64,000 nucleotides of DNA from Microbacterium timonense (GCF_900292075.1 NZ_OLMV01000001.1:1108977-1172976), one strand, 5' to 3'. Shown: positions 46,466 through 55,703, counted from the stretch's first letter. Notes: generated by a model not told the origin, from the letters alone. Numbers and translations are program-made.

Positions 46466-47596
46466 TCACTGAGGTCGTGCGTAGCGGGTCTGCGGTGCGG
46501 AAGGCAGCGCCACGAGCGGCATGTGGTCGTTCAGTCGCGTCGCGACGGCATCCAGATCGTCGTCGAAGAGGTCCGCGTAGGTGTCCAGCGTCATCGCCGC
46601 GGACGCGTGCCCGAGCATGCGTTGCACAGCCTTCACGTTCGCGCCGGAGCTGATCGCGAGCGAGGCGGCGGTGTGGCGGAGGTCGTGAGGGGTGAGCCGA
46701 GGGATCGATGGATCGAACTGCTGCGCACGCCGGACCGCGTTCGCGAACCATCCCTTGTTGCCCGAGTTGCGCATGTGATTGACGCCGTCGCCGAACAGCA
46801 GTCCCTCCGGTCCCTTGCCGGCGCACGCCTGCTCGATCATCGGAGCGAGACGCTCGGGGTAAGGGACCGAGCGCTTCTCATGCGTCTTCGGCGTTCCGAC
46901 GTGGATCTCGTAAGCGATCATCACCGCGTTCTCTTCGATGACGAAGCGCCGGCGCAGCCGGTTCACGCTGCGCACCCGCAGCCCTGTCGCCTCGCCCCAG
47001 CGCAGGCCCGTGTACGCCAGCGTCAGGACGAGCGTCGGGTAGGCGGAGCAGGCCGCAAGCGTTGCGACCTGATCGTGCGAGAGGTAGACGCGACGCTTCC
47101 CCGGTCCGTGCCGAGGGAGGTTGCGTACGTTGCGGGCCGGGTTGCTCGCGAGGCGCCGATCGTCGATCGCGACGTCGAGGATGCCGGCGAGGACTCCCAG
47201 GGCGCGAAGGACGACGGTCCGTGACTTCTGCGTCGCGAGGTCGGACACCCAATCCTGGACTTCCGAGCGCCGGATGGACGAGATCTCCCGGTCGCCCCAG
47301 ACCGGCGCGACGTGGTTCTTCCACGCGCGCTCGAGCGTCATGTAGTACGAGGGCTTCGACATCGGCGGCTGCTTCGATCGCAGCCAGCTGTCGGCGAACA
47401 TCCGGACCGGAACCCGCGAGGTGGACGGGTCGATGTACTCGCCCTTCGACTTCGACATCGTGACCATGGAGAGGTAGAGCTGCGCTTCACGCATCGTCGT
47501 GAAGCCGCGCTTCTCCGCCTCGGTGCGGTCCGGCTTGCGATAGCGCACGCGGTAGCGGCGGCCCTTCGCCGATTCGTATGGCGTGATGCTGCCCAT
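46466..47596 (-). CDS. int: Tyrosine recombinase integrase
   Basis: A 376-aa phage-type integrase. Residues about 1-50 resemble an arm-binding AP2-like domain (ESAKGRRYRVRYRKPDRTEA), about 65-160 a SAM-like core-binding domain, about 175-360 the catalytic domain: Arg in TGLRWGEATGLR, HDLRHTAASLA with His-x-x-Arg, LGHASAAM and the nucleophile in LDTYADLF. ATG 47596 was chosen because GGAGG lies 6 bases before it; frames open further upstream lack such a site. It reads toward tRNA-Arg. No excisionase is recognised nearby. Confidence 0.95.
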   Translation of the reverse strand: MGSITPYESAKGRRYRVRYRKPDRTEAEKRGFTTMREAQLYLSMVTMSKSKGEYIDPSTSRVPVRMFADSWLRSKQPPMSKPSYYMTLERAWKNHVAPVWGDREISSIRRSEVQDWVSDLATQKSRTVVLRALGVLAGILDVAIDDRRLASNPARNVRNLPRHGPGKRRVYLSHDQVATLAACSAYPTLVLTLAYTGLRWGEATGLRVRSVNRLRRRFVIEENAVMIAYEIHVGTPKTHEKRSVPYPERLAPMIEQACAGKGPEGLLFGDGVNHMRNSGNKGWFANAVRRAQQFDPSIPRLTPHDLRHTAASLAISSGANVKAVQRMLGHASAAMTLDTYADLFDDDLDAVATRLNDHMPLVALPSAPQTRYARPQ

Positions 47597-48224
47597 CTCG
47601 ACCTCCGCTCGTGCCGGATTCAGGGTCAGTATCGGGCCAGTGTCGGACACCGCTCGCGCCTCGTCAACGCGGCTGACAGCACATGTGGTCAGATGTCGGA
47701 AGACGTCGCCAACTGGCGTTGGGATGGAAGGGCGCTCCCTCCGACGCCGAGAGTGTAGCGATCGTTCGCGCCTCCGTTCTCGCCGCTCACTCCTTGGAGA
47801 CTCCGCGCTGGCGCGCGTCGCTTAGCAGCGGTTCGACGACGAGCACTGCGCCGCGCCCGAGCGCTGGGGCGGCTGAATGTCGGAGTTAGCGCGCGAGCGC
47901 GACTGGTCTTCGTTTCATTCGCCGGCAAACCTCGCGAAGAGCGTTTCGATCGACGCAGGCGAACTATTCGAATTGCCATAGCGGCGCGATGATGCGAACG
48001 AGTTCGCGTGCGCTAGGAGCTCGTCGACGTCGTCATCTCGTGCACACTGCTCGCCGGTCAGTCTGCCCCACATCAGAGGGACAGATCGGGTTACCCGTCA
48101 TCGATGCAGGTTTGGGTCGCCGGTTCCCGCTGCGCTCAATTGCCGGCTAGTCTTCGGCACCTCCGTAGCCAGCGCGAAGACAATCGAGTATGATTCAAAA
48201 TGAATCAACCGAGGGGAGGGTGCG
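47597..48224. other. 628-bp stretch without a convincing gene
   Basis: The sequence between integrase and the toxin module is less GC-rich than the core. Short open frames on the minus strand are Arg/Ser-rich and look like chance. Only the palindrome at 48191-48207 and a TATGAT box (48189-48194) before the next gene stand out. Confidence 0.5.
48189..48207 (+). promoter_or_regulatory. -10 box and perfect palindrome before the toxin module
   Basis: TATGAT (48189-48194) overlaps TGATTCA-AAA-TGAATCA (48191-48207), 18 bp before the ATG at 48225. The geometry fits autorepression by an HTH antitoxin. Confidence 0.6.
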
Positions 48225-49184
48225 ATGTCCGTCATGACCGATGTTCAAGAACTCGCCTCCAGGGCACTGAGCCTGCTCGATGCCGGAGACCTCGCGGGGG
48301 CGAGGTCGCTGCTCGCCGCCGCAGCGGAGCCGAGGCCCTACTACGACCACGAAGTAGGGGCCGCAGATCTCATCCAGAGCGAGCGACTGACGCGATCCGC
48401 GGCTACTTGCGCCATGGGGGCAGATCTGTCGGGAGTGTTCGTTTTCAGCCTCGACATTGCAGATGGCCTCCTGCCGTCGGGCGGGATGGTCCCTACGCAT
48501 CGGGGCGTCGGCGACCAGTCTCGACTCCAGCCCTGGTCGTGGAGTGCGTTCCTCGATACGGGTCCGCTCGCTGAGCTGAAGACGGTCTTCATCAAGCATC
48601 CCGAGCGACTCCTTCCCGCGCGCGATTGCCTGACACTCATGGCCGGTATGCCGCAACGGATCGAATCCGGTCCACCCAACGGGGCTGGACGGTTGTTCCG
48701 CTCGGTCGAAGACCCCGATTATGACGATGACCAGTCGCACACCACGCGCGATTGGTTGTCGCGGCTGCTGTCCGTCCAGATGGCGCGCCGAAAGGCGGGC
48801 GAGCGTGCAACCCGTCGCCTAATGTATTGGGCGGCGAAGGCTGGTGTACCCCAGCGAGAGGTGGCCGACTGGATGGGTAAGCCGCAGACGTATGTCTTCC
48901 GGCAGCTAAAGGCGATCGACCAAGAACCCTCGCTTATGGCGCTCACACCGCGCGAGATCTACGATCACCACGTCGCCCAAGAGATTGATCGACCGAGTCT
49001 GTTGGCGCTCCTCGCGGCCTACCCGTACGAGCCCGGCTCGTTTCCCGAGGGTGAGCCCTACTGGGGTTATGTTCCTGGGAGCGTGGACGAGCTCACACAG
49101 CTAGCTGCCGAGGGGCTCCTCTCGCCCGAGGAGCTTCAGGTCATCCTCGTCGGCATCGAGGCGATGGCGGGTCAGCATGAGTAG
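48225..49184 (+). CDS. HTH-containing protein, putative antitoxin partner of zeta toxin
   Basis: A 319-aa protein of no named family. A central segment (about 190-230) reads RRLMYWAAKAGVPQREVADWMGKPQTYVFRQLKAI (abbreviated here: AGVPQREVADWMGKPQTY), a clear helix-turn-helix of the kind found in antitoxins and Xre regulators. The flanking regions are acidic. It overlaps the zeta toxin gene by 8 bp and has GGGGAGGG before ATG 48225. A palindromic operator lies at 48191. Larger than PezA-type antitoxins (about 160 aa), so it may combine repressor and toxin-blocking functions; that is inferred. Confidence 0.72.
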   Translation: MSVMTDVQELASRALSLLDAGDLAGARSLLAAAAEPRPYYDHEVGAADLIQSERLTRSAATCAMGADLSGVFVFSLDIADGLLPSGGMVPTHRGVGDQSRLQPWSWSAFLDTGPLAELKTVFIKHPERLLPARDCLTLMAGMPQRIESGPPNGAGRLFRSVEDPDYDDDQSHTTRDWLSRLLSVQMARRKAGERATRRLMYWAAKAGVPQREVADWMGKPQTYVFRQLKAIDQEPSLMALTPREIYDHHVAQEIDRPSLLALLAAYPYEPGSFPEGEPYWGYVPGSVDELTQLAAEGLLSPEELQVILVGIEAMAGQHE

Positions 49185-50019
49185 GGACCCGATTTCGCAC
49201 GAGGTAGCGCGGGAACTGGATGCGCTCGCTGAGGGCGGGGCGCACGACGCGGGAGGACCGCATGCCACCCTTCAGCTGTACTCGATGCCCGAGCGAGTTC
49301 GCCGCGCGACAGAGGTCATCGCCACATATCTGGAACGCGATCCCAACGTCGTACGAGAGGGTCAGGCAGCGATCGTAACCGCAGGGCCGCCCGGCGCTGG
49401 CAAGACGACGGCGCTCGAGAGCGCGGGCCTACTTGCCGGATCGTTTCGGAACATCGACGCGGATGTCGTCAAAGACATCCTGCTCGAACGCGCGCTTCGA
49501 GACGGGATCTTCGACGATCTCCTCTCGCGCCGGCTCGCGGACGGGCGACCCGTGCGGCCGAGGGAGCTCGCGGGGCTCGTGCACCACGAGTCCACTTCGA
49601 TCACCCACAACCTCACGCAGCTCTGCGCTCGTCGAGGCGAGAACATTCTGGTGCAGGGCACGCTCGCCTGGGAACAACAGCCTCGGGCTCTCCTCACGAT
49701 GCTCGAGGAGAGCGAGTACGCCGCGCTCACCATCGTCGATGTGGAGGTGAACTTGGAGGTGGCGCTCGAGCGTGCTCTGAACCGCTGGTGGCTCGGGCGC
49801 ATCGATGAGAGCGACGTCTTGGGCGGCCGATTTACGCCTTCGCACGTCATCGAGGGGCTTTACCTGCCTGACGGAAGCACCAAGTGTCACGCCAATGCAG
49901 AGTTCATGCTGGCAATGTCAGCACACATTCCCGCGACGCTTCGCGTCCTGTCGACAGACGGCGATGTTTCCACCGAGGTCGTCAAGGTGCGGGCAGGGCG
50001 GCTCGACTCCACCGAATGA
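49177..50019 (+). CDS. Zeta-family toxin (UDP-GlcNAc kinase-like)
   Basis: A 280-aa P-loop kinase. Walker A is GPPGAGKTT (about residues 69-77), followed by NIDADVVKDIL with the acidic catalytic-type residue, then a lid region with Arg (RALNRWWLGRI). Zeta/PezT toxins phosphorylate UDP-N-acetylglucosamine and block cell-wall synthesis; the family call rests on the fold pattern. The preceding gene, overlapping by 8 bp, probably encodes the antitoxin. The module may stabilise the element or act in abortive defence. Confidence 0.85.
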   Translation: MSRDPISHEVARELDALAEGGAHDAGGPHATLQLYSMPERVRRATEVIATYLERDPNVVREGQAAIVTAGPPGAGKTTALESAGLLAGSFRNIDADVVKDILLERALRDGIFDDLLSRRLADGRPVRPRELAGLVHHESTSITHNLTQLCARRGENILVQGTLAWEQQPRALLTMLEESEYAALTIVDVEVNLEVALERALNRWWLGRIDESDVLGGRFTPSHVIEGLYLPDGSTKCHANAEFMLAMSAHIPATLRVLSTDGDVSTEVVKVRAGRLDSTE

Positions 50020-50121
50020 ATGCAGAGGTCGAGCGGAAAGGCATCAACGCCCAAGGCGCCTATGGCGATGCACATCCATTTTCCTCAGCGGTGTGGCTAC
50101 GGAGTGCCTTAGGGTTTGGAG

Positions 50122-50631
50122 ATGCCGAAGCACCTCCTAGCCGTCCTGCACAGCCCGGCCGAACGCAGCGGGCGGCAGACGCGAGCCAGAGTTGAGCTTG
50201 CGCGGCGACTCATCGGTTGTGAGTCAGCTTCCATCGTCAACATCTGGCCAACTGCGCTCAGCAGCGTCACCGACCTCAACCACATCACCGAGAGCCTGCA
50301 CTGGATGACGGCGCGAAACGAGATCTCCTCCGCACTTAATGCAGGTCCAGTGACAGACATTCTCCTCGCGTACGGCGTCCAAGCGCCGAGCGGAAAGCAG
50401 CGAGCACACTACAGGGCGCAAATCGACTGGCTCAACGAACGAATTGGCGATACGGGGGCGATCGTATGGCAAGTCGCTGGCCGGCCATATCACCCGTCTC
50501 GGTGGCAGCGTGCGACCAGCCGCGCAGCTGCTGATGCACCGTTTAAGGAGTCTCTTGCGGTTGCTCTCCAGGCGCTGAGCCCCGCTGATCTCGGTCTACG
50601 AGCGCAAGCGGCCCTTCCAGCCCGTTCCTGA
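50122..50631 (+). CDS. DUF1643-like protein
   Basis: A 169-aa protein starting MPKHLLAVLHSPAERS. The region SIVNIWPTALSSVTDLNH and the later ILLAYGVQAPSG recall DUF1643 proteins, often found near restriction genes and on mobile DNA; similarity is weak, so this is tentative. ATG 50122 is preceded by TAGGGT and 6 nt, as in other leaderless genes. Its last 89 bp overlap the convergent 133-aa gene, an unusually long overlap; one of the two 3' ends may be less constrained. Confidence 0.62.
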   Translation: MPKHLLAVLHSPAERSGRQTRARVELARRLIGCESASIVNIWPTALSSVTDLNHITESLHWMTARNEISSALNAGPVTDILLAYGVQAPSGKQRAHYRAQIDWLNERIGDTGAIVWQVAGRPYHPSRWQRATSRAAADAPFKESLAVALQALSPADLGLRAQAALPARS

Positions 50632-50944
50632 GGTCGTCCTCGATCAACCGAAGACCTTGATCGATCAGATGCTCCATGAGCCGAACAGGGGTGGATGTTG
50701 GAGGATAGACGACTCGGATAACTGCTTGAATCTCACCTGTTGGGTCGAACCCGCCCACAGCCCAGCGTGTCTCCACGTTCGGTGTCTGACCAGCGGCGAT
50801 TCCACGGCTGATGGCGTATGCCAATGCGAATCGTCCCGCGTCCTGCCCCTCCGCGAACCACTGCAATTCCTGCGTCAGCTTTTCAACAGTCGCCTGTCCG
50901 GCGGTCGTAAGTCCGATCTGTTTGCGGTCTTCTTCACCGGCCAT
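50543..50944 (-). CDS. Unknown 133-aa protein ending the defence operon
   Basis: A small acidic protein, MAGEEDRKQIGLTTAG at the start, then VEKLTQELQWFAEGQDAGRFALAYAISRGI and ETRWAVGGFDPTGEIQAVIRVVYP. No family is recognised. The first 60 residues look helical and could be a partner-binding domain. It overlaps the end of the SMC-like ATPase gene by 11 bp, so it is co-translated and presumably part of the same system. The ATG at 50944 is preferred over a TTG two codons earlier. Confidence 0.72.
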   Translation of the reverse strand: MAGEEDRKQIGLTTAGQATVEKLTQELQWFAEGQDAGRFALAYAISRGIAAGQTPNVETRWAVGGFDPTGEIQAVIRVVYPPTSTPVRLMEHLIDQGLRLIEDDLRNGLEGPLALVDRDQRGSAPGEQPQETP

Positions 50945-52904
50945 CAACAACGCTCACTCTCGTCGACCGACTCGATACACGCTGAAGCTCGTACTCCCGC
51001 TTCAAGGCGTGCCCCAGATACCTCCGCACGTCTGGGCGATCGATCTCGTCCTCTTGCACGAACAGGACAACCTGCTCCGCCATAGACGGCAACGTCTGCA
51101 CAACGTTGGCAGTGTGTTTCGGATCGAGTCGACCGAAAGGCGTGTCCATGACAATCGGTCCACGCAGAGGCGCGTTTGCTTGGAGTGCACCCATCAGGGC
51201 TAGTGCAACTACCTGCTCCTGCCCTGCCGAACGCCCCGTCTCGACCGCACCATCAGCGTGGATGATCGACAGCCCGTAGTGGTCGTTAATCGCGAGGCGG
51301 GCGTAATCGGTGGGTTCTGTAGTCATGGTCAGGAATAGCTCCGACGCACTTGCCTCTACTCGCTCTCGGAGAGCACTCTTGTACAGTTCAACGGCCATTC
51401 TGTACACATCTCGGGCTTCCCTGACGACTGCCAGCCGAGCCTGCAGGTCACCGAACGTGGTCGCGCCGACTGCACTGAGGGCTTTGGTCAGCCCATCGAT
51501 TGCAGCAACCTGCTCGTCGATTTTCTTTACCGAGGCATCGATGGCCGATTGCAGGATCGCAATCTTTTGCATTGTGGGGCCGTACGCCGCAATGGTGCCC
51601 CGTAGGTCATCCTGCGACTGACCTTCGAGCGATTGTTCCGCGTCGGTAATCCGGGAACGGGCATCGATCTCGTCGATTCGAGCGTTGTCCAGCTGATTTG
51701 TGATGAATCGGACGTCCGATCGAATATCTACCACGCGGAATCGTTCGATGTCTTCCATGTGGCCGATTGCCTGCAGCGCTGCCGCATTTGCGTCGCCTGT
51801 AAGTGCAGTCGCTGGGAGAGACATGGCCACCCGATCACGCGCGTGACCAACAAGATCCTGATCGCAAATCTCACAGTGGTGCGCTTCAACAGCCCGCGAC
51901 CGCAAGGATGTCGCGAGGTTACTCAGCGCCGAGGCAACGGCCTGGCTCGACCGTGCACGAGCTGTGGCCACGGTTTCCGCGAGCGCAGTTCGCCAAGCGT
52001 CCTTCATCGCCGCCTGCAGCTCGGTACGTTTTTCACGCTGCGTCAAGCGCGCATACTCCAGATCGGTTCGAGCCTGGTCGAGTCGATCGATTGCCTTCTG
52101 ATACAAGTCCTGGCTACGCAACAACGCTTCGAGCGACTCGCGCTCGAGATTCAGACGGTCTAGCTCCTCTCGCTGACCCGCGAGCTCGGCTTCATGAGCC
52201 GTTCTCATCTCAATGGCTTGTGTGAGAGCCGTACCTAGCTGTTGGGTCTGCTGGTCCTTTGAGGCTTCGATACCCACCTCACGATCTAGACGTTCAGTCA
52301 GCGCACTGAGATGCTCGCGAGCTGTCTTGAGTACAGGAACGCCCAAGATCTGCTCGATCGAAGAAGAGATCCGCCTGCCGATCTCGCTCTCATTGTCAAG
52401 CAGCTCGGCGTATTGGTTCAGCAGTTCGCCATCGAACAAGAAGAATCGGGAAATCTCCGGCGGCATCATCCTGAGGAGCAGCTCTTCACGCTCATCAGGA
52501 CCAGGGATATGGCCACCTCTCCTCAGTCGGACGTCGAGTTCAAAATCTGCATCGCTAGTCGGCGTGAGGACCTGGCGCCTGAGCGACGCGGAGCGAATCA
52601 GCTCCCACTCCTCACCGTCCAAACTGACGTCGAATCGAACCTCAAAGCCGTACTGTCCCTGCGCAGCCAATTCACGGTTGCACGCTTCCAGGATCCACGG
52701 CTTGCGGATCTCCTGGCCGGAGCTGGAGCTGAGGCCGCCGAGCGGTGAGCCGAGAAGGCCGAACCTGATCGCCTTCATGAGGTGGGTCTTGCCACGGCCG
52801 TTGTCTCCGTAAAGAACTGTGACCCCACTGGGGCTGAACTCCAGCTCTGCCGTTTCGGCGTACGGACCGTAACCCCGGATCGCTACCTTGCGAAGTACGA
52901 GCAC
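50934..52904 (-). CDS. DndD-like SMC/Rad50-type ATPase
   Basis: A 656-aa ABC-class ATPase with a coiled-coil arm. Walker A GDNGRGKT is at residues 33-40; RFFLFDGELLNQYAELLDN (about 148-166) is a segment typical of DndD; coiled coil runs about 190-500 with a central CxxC (HCEICDQDL, about 345), a zinc-hook-like apex; Walker B is GPIVMDTPFGRLDP near 585. DndD acts in phosphorothioate DNA systems, yet no dndB, dndC or dndE is here. It probably senses or clamps DNA ends alongside the helicase. The start GTG 52904 directly follows the stop of the 64-aa gene. Confidence 0.88.
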   Translation of the reverse strand: MLVLRKVAIRGYGPYAETAELEFSPSGVTVLYGDNGRGKTHLMKAIRFGLLGSPLGGLSSSSGQEIRKPWILEACNRELAAQGQYGFEVRFDVSLDGEEWELIRSASLRRQVLTPTSDADFELDVRLRRGGHIPGPDEREELLLRMMPPEISRFFLFDGELLNQYAELLDNESEIGRRISSSIEQILGVPVLKTAREHLSALTERLDREVGIEASKDQQTQQLGTALTQAIEMRTAHEAELAGQREELDRLNLERESLEALLRSQDLYQKAIDRLDQARTDLEYARLTQREKRTELQAAMKDAWRTALAETVATARARSSQAVASALSNLATSLRSRAVEAHHCEICDQDLVGHARDRVAMSLPATALTGDANAAALQAIGHMEDIERFRVVDIRSDVRFITNQLDNARIDEIDARSRITDAEQSLEGQSQDDLRGTIAAYGPTMQKIAILQSAIDASVKKIDEQVAAIDGLTKALSAVGATTFGDLQARLAVVREARDVYRMAVELYKSALRERVEASASELFLTMTTEPTDYARLAINDHYGLSIIHADGAVETGRSAGQEQVVALALMGALQANAPLRGPIVMDTPFGRLDPKHTANVVQTLPSMAEQVVLFVQEDEIDRPDVRRYLGHALKREYELQRVSSRSTRVSVVDGR

Positions 52905-53099
52905 CTACGCATCCCCTTCGGCATGTCTGTCCGCTATCGACTGATCGACAATGGCAATGATTGCGCGATTCACTGCCTCCGGGTCGCGGTTTGTAACGAC
53001 GGCGTCCAGAATCTGCTCCAGCACCCGAACATTCACGGACGCCTCAGTCATCTGGCGCGCACGACGAACCGCGGCAAGCATCTCTGCGTGTTCAGTCAC
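52905..53099 (-). CDS. Unknown 64-aa protein between helicase and ATPase
   Basis: A small, mostly helical, acidic protein: MTEHAEMLAAVRRARQMTE, then VRVLEQILDAVVTNRDPEAVNRAIIAIV. GTG 53099 was chosen because it lies in an 8-bp overlap with the helicase gene and has GGAGG nearby; the frame stays open upstream inside the helicase. Its placement between two large motor genes and exact coupling make it likely to be real, perhaps an adaptor or regulator. Confidence 0.75.
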   Translation of the reverse strand: MTEHAEMLAAVRRARQMTEASVNVRVLEQILDAVVTNRDPEAVNRAIIAIVDQSIADRHAEGDA

Positions 53100-55200
53100 C
53101 GTGTAGGTCCTCCGTTCCAGCGTCTGCCACCGTAGCCCAATCAAGTCCAGAGTCGATGGCGATTATGCGAAGTTGGGCGTCCGCAGAGGGATTCTCCGCC
53201 CCCGAAGCGAACTCGATGGCACGGGCTAGTTCTCCAGCGGTTACGGGATCGGGGTTGGCGGCGTCCACCCGGGCCGGGGGGACGACAATTGCGTCATAGA
53301 TTCGGGCGAGATGCTTGCCCTCAGCTCGGCGGAGCACTCGCCCTCGCCGCTGCACAAACTCTCGGGGGTTCCTCGAGGACGCGAGGATGAGCGCATGAGA
53401 TACAGCCGGGATGTCGACGCCTTCGTCAAGGCATCGGATTGCGACAACAACGCCACCGTAACGTTCCAGCCATCCGAGAGTTTGAGCTCGGTCACCAGTC
53501 ATCGCGGAGTGATATGGCATCGTCGTTATGCCGGCTTCGTGTAACGCCGCACTCACGCTATCCAGCTGCTCAACGTCGTCGCAATAGATCAACCAACGGT
53601 CGCCGTCGGAGTAGTTGCGGGTGAGAACGTCAACCGCGAGGTCGACCTTAGCCGACGCCTGTTTGACGATTTTTGCGCGTTCGAAGTAGAGCCGCTCGAG
53701 ACGCTCGGCGCCCCCGGCATGGTCGTCCCTTGGACTGTTGCGGAGACGGACGATCTGCCTTGTTATGTCCCGCCAACTCTCCGCTTCGTTCTCGCTTAGC
53801 GACACTGGACTCGGGTAATAGAAGTACTGGGTCAACACTTGATCCTGGATCGCGTTCTGCAAGCTGTATCGGGGCTCGAGGACTCGTCCGAAAAAGCCGA
53901 GAATCGCCGCGGTCCCTTCGGGATCACCAGCTCGTTCGGGAGTCGCCGACAAGCCAAGCCTCGCACCGAACCTCGACTCGTCGAGGAGAGCGCGGGCGGC
54001 ACCGGCGCCAAGGTTGTGAACCTCGTCGGCCACGATAAAGCAGCTCCTGCGCGGGGAAATCCGCCCGAGAAAATCCTCGGATCGCGCAGTCTGAAGTGTG
54101 GCGAGGACGATTCGGCGCCCCGGCAACTCCGAAGTCCATGTTCCAAGAATGTCGCGCCAGGCGTTGTTGCCTGCTCCTGCGCGCAGGATCTTGGCGTTGA
54201 GGCGCGCGCCCAGATCGGAGAGCTCTTTATCCCACTGGCTAAAGAGAAGTCGGTCCGGGACCACGACCAGGACTACCTCGCCGTGCGTGACGATGGCCTC
54301 CGAGATCGCGGTCAGCGCAGTGAATGTCTTGCCTGCGCCAGTGGCAAACGCCAGTACGCCGTGGCGCTGATTCGCGCGCCAAGATTCCAGTCCAGCAAGC
54401 TGATGCGGCCGCAGTCGTCGAGTCTCGCTCGGCGATGCGTCTGGTTCGGCGTCATGGTCGTAACTGCGCTGAGAGAGCTTATCCAGCCGTGAGGTCCAGT
54501 CGGAGGGCGCGGCAGCGACCAATTCCGCTTTCGCGACGTCCGGAAAGTCGCGGACTTCCAAATCCGGATAAGCATTCCTCCACAGCTCGTCGAAGTACCG
54601 AATTTCCTCGTCGACGCGTTCGGCTTCGCGTCCGCCGTTCCAACTACAGAAGACATCAACGGACTCGAGGTTCCCGTCCTCGGATAGCCCACCCCAGGTT
54701 TCGTTCATTGATCCCTTGAAAGCGACCGTATCCCCTCGCGAATCCCGCACAAGTCCCACCTTGTCGTGGAAGATTCGGTTGTGTGCGGTCGACTCGTGTC
54801 TACGGAGTATCGCAACCTTGAGCTCAACGATGTTCGTCGCCACCAGGGCCGCGAGTATCCGCGTCGGCTCGCTGAGGCGTTCGTCTGCGAGCATGCCGGA
54901 GATCTCGTGCCTCATTTGATCCGCCAGTATTGCATCGGCACGCGCTGCGTACCCGGCGTCCAGCGCCTCGACATCGTCATGCGCAAGCACCTGAGAGCAC
55001 AGGATTCGCATCCTCCCACCGCGGTCGACGAACCCCTTTAGCGCCGGCCACGCGATCACGAGCACCGAGCTTCGAAAGTAGCCGACGGCGCGATCGTATG
55101 ACGTGGCCGCCTCCATAACCGGGAGGTAGAAATCTCTTGCCAGGTTGTGCCTTCCCTTGCGGTAAGACGTTCGCAGGGCGAGATCTCGAAGCGCCGTCAC
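53092..55200 (-). CDS. PLD-nuclease / SF2 helicase fusion
   Basis: A 702-aa protein. The N-terminal about 190 residues form a phospholipase-D-like domain with an HxK...GSMN site (FHDKVGLVRD, then FKGSMNETWGG, about 143-165). The helicase follows: Walker A ATGAGKTFTAL (about 288), DEVH box in VADEVHNLG (about 390), LSATPERAG, DEGVDIPAVSHALIL and QRRGRVLR (about 617). Such fusions occur in phage-defence and restriction loci. GTG 55200 was chosen because it forms a GTGA overlap with the upstream gene. It likely translocates on and cleaves foreign DNA. Confidence 0.9.
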   Translation of the reverse strand: MTALRDLALRTSYRKGRHNLARDFYLPVMEAATSYDRAVGYFRSSVLVIAWPALKGFVDRGGRMRILCSQVLAHDDVEALDAGYAARADAILADQMRHEISGMLADERLSEPTRILAALVATNIVELKVAILRRHESTAHNRIFHDKVGLVRDSRGDTVAFKGSMNETWGGLSEDGNLESVDVFCSWNGGREAERVDEEIRYFDELWRNAYPDLEVRDFPDVAKAELVAAAPSDWTSRLDKLSQRSYDHDAEPDASPSETRRLRPHQLAGLESWRANQRHGVLAFATGAGKTFTALTAISEAIVTHGEVVLVVVPDRLLFSQWDKELSDLGARLNAKILRAGAGNNAWRDILGTWTSELPGRRIVLATLQTARSEDFLGRISPRRSCFIVADEVHNLGAGAARALLDESRFGARLGLSATPERAGDPEGTAAILGFFGRVLEPRYSLQNAIQDQVLTQYFYYPSPVSLSENEAESWRDITRQIVRLRNSPRDDHAGGAERLERLYFERAKIVKQASAKVDLAVDVLTRNYSDGDRWLIYCDDVEQLDSVSAALHEAGITTMPYHSAMTGDRAQTLGWLERYGGVVVAIRCLDEGVDIPAVSHALILASSRNPREFVQRRGRVLRRAEGKHLARIYDAIVVPPARVDAANPDPVTAGELARAIEFASGAENPSADAQLRIIAIDSGLDWATVADAGTEDLHGD

Positions 55201-55700
55201 GGGCGCGCACCCGTGTTCGCGTGCCGATCCACCAGAGTCTCGGCCAAATGTGATGGTCGGCAAGCGAGAACGATCTCGTTGACCCCAGACTTAAGTCGTC
55301 GGAGCTGGCGCGCGGTGCCCGTGGCCGCGGCGGTGAATACCGTGTCCGGTCGGACTTGGATGTTCCCCCCATGTTTGAAGCGCTGATGGAGGGACGCGTC
55401 CCATAGAACGAAAACATCCAAGGTTGCGCTATATGCCATTAGAAGGACATACCGGCTGTCTGAAAAATCGAACGAGCCATACTCCCCCACGACCTGCCCG
55501 GGCACGCGGAGCGTTGCCTTCATATCGCGCCGACCATCGGATCTTCCTTCGACGAGCGTGTATATGTACGCTCGAACTCGAGGCGGGAGCGGCAACGTCA
55601 GGTCGACGCTTAGCGGCTTCTCGTCAAGCGCACTGTGCGCCGTAGCGTGAGGCGATAGCGCCGAAATGAATGCCGTGTTAAGTGCGACCGTGGCTGTCAT
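55197..55700 (-). CDS. Unknown 167-aa protein, possible restriction nuclease subunit
   Basis: A soluble protein with alternating beta and alpha character: LPPRVRAYIYTLVEGRSDG, VPGQVVGEYGSFDFSDSRYVLLMAYS, DVFVLWDASLHQRFKHGGNIQVR and EIVLACRPSHLAETLVDRH. Spaced acidic and Lys residues in the first half would permit a PD-(D/E)xK fold, but I cannot confirm it. It starts 3 bp after the methylase stop and overlaps the helicase gene by 4 bp (GTGA). From memory, similar proteins sit next to adenine methylases in other Actinobacteria; the function is inferred from context only. Confidence 0.76.
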   Translation of the reverse strand: MTATVALNTAFISALSPHATAHSALDEKPLSVDLTLPLPPRVRAYIYTLVEGRSDGRRDMKATLRVPGQVVGEYGSFDFSDSRYVLLMAYSATLDVFVLWDASLHQRFKHGGNIQVRPDTVFTAAATGTARQLRRLKSGVNEIVLACRPSHLAETLVDRHANTGARP

Positions 55701-55703
55701 GAG

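Noticed and set aside
47689..47979. 96-codon minus-strand frame between integrase and toxin module
   Set aside because: Arg/Ser-rich, no recognised domain, and weak start context; possible excisionase was considered but no HTH is visible.
50934..52904. Identification as a phosphorothioation (Dnd) system
   Set aside because: Only the DndD-like ATPase is present; no DndC sulphur-transfer enzyme, DndB or DndE is encoded nearby.
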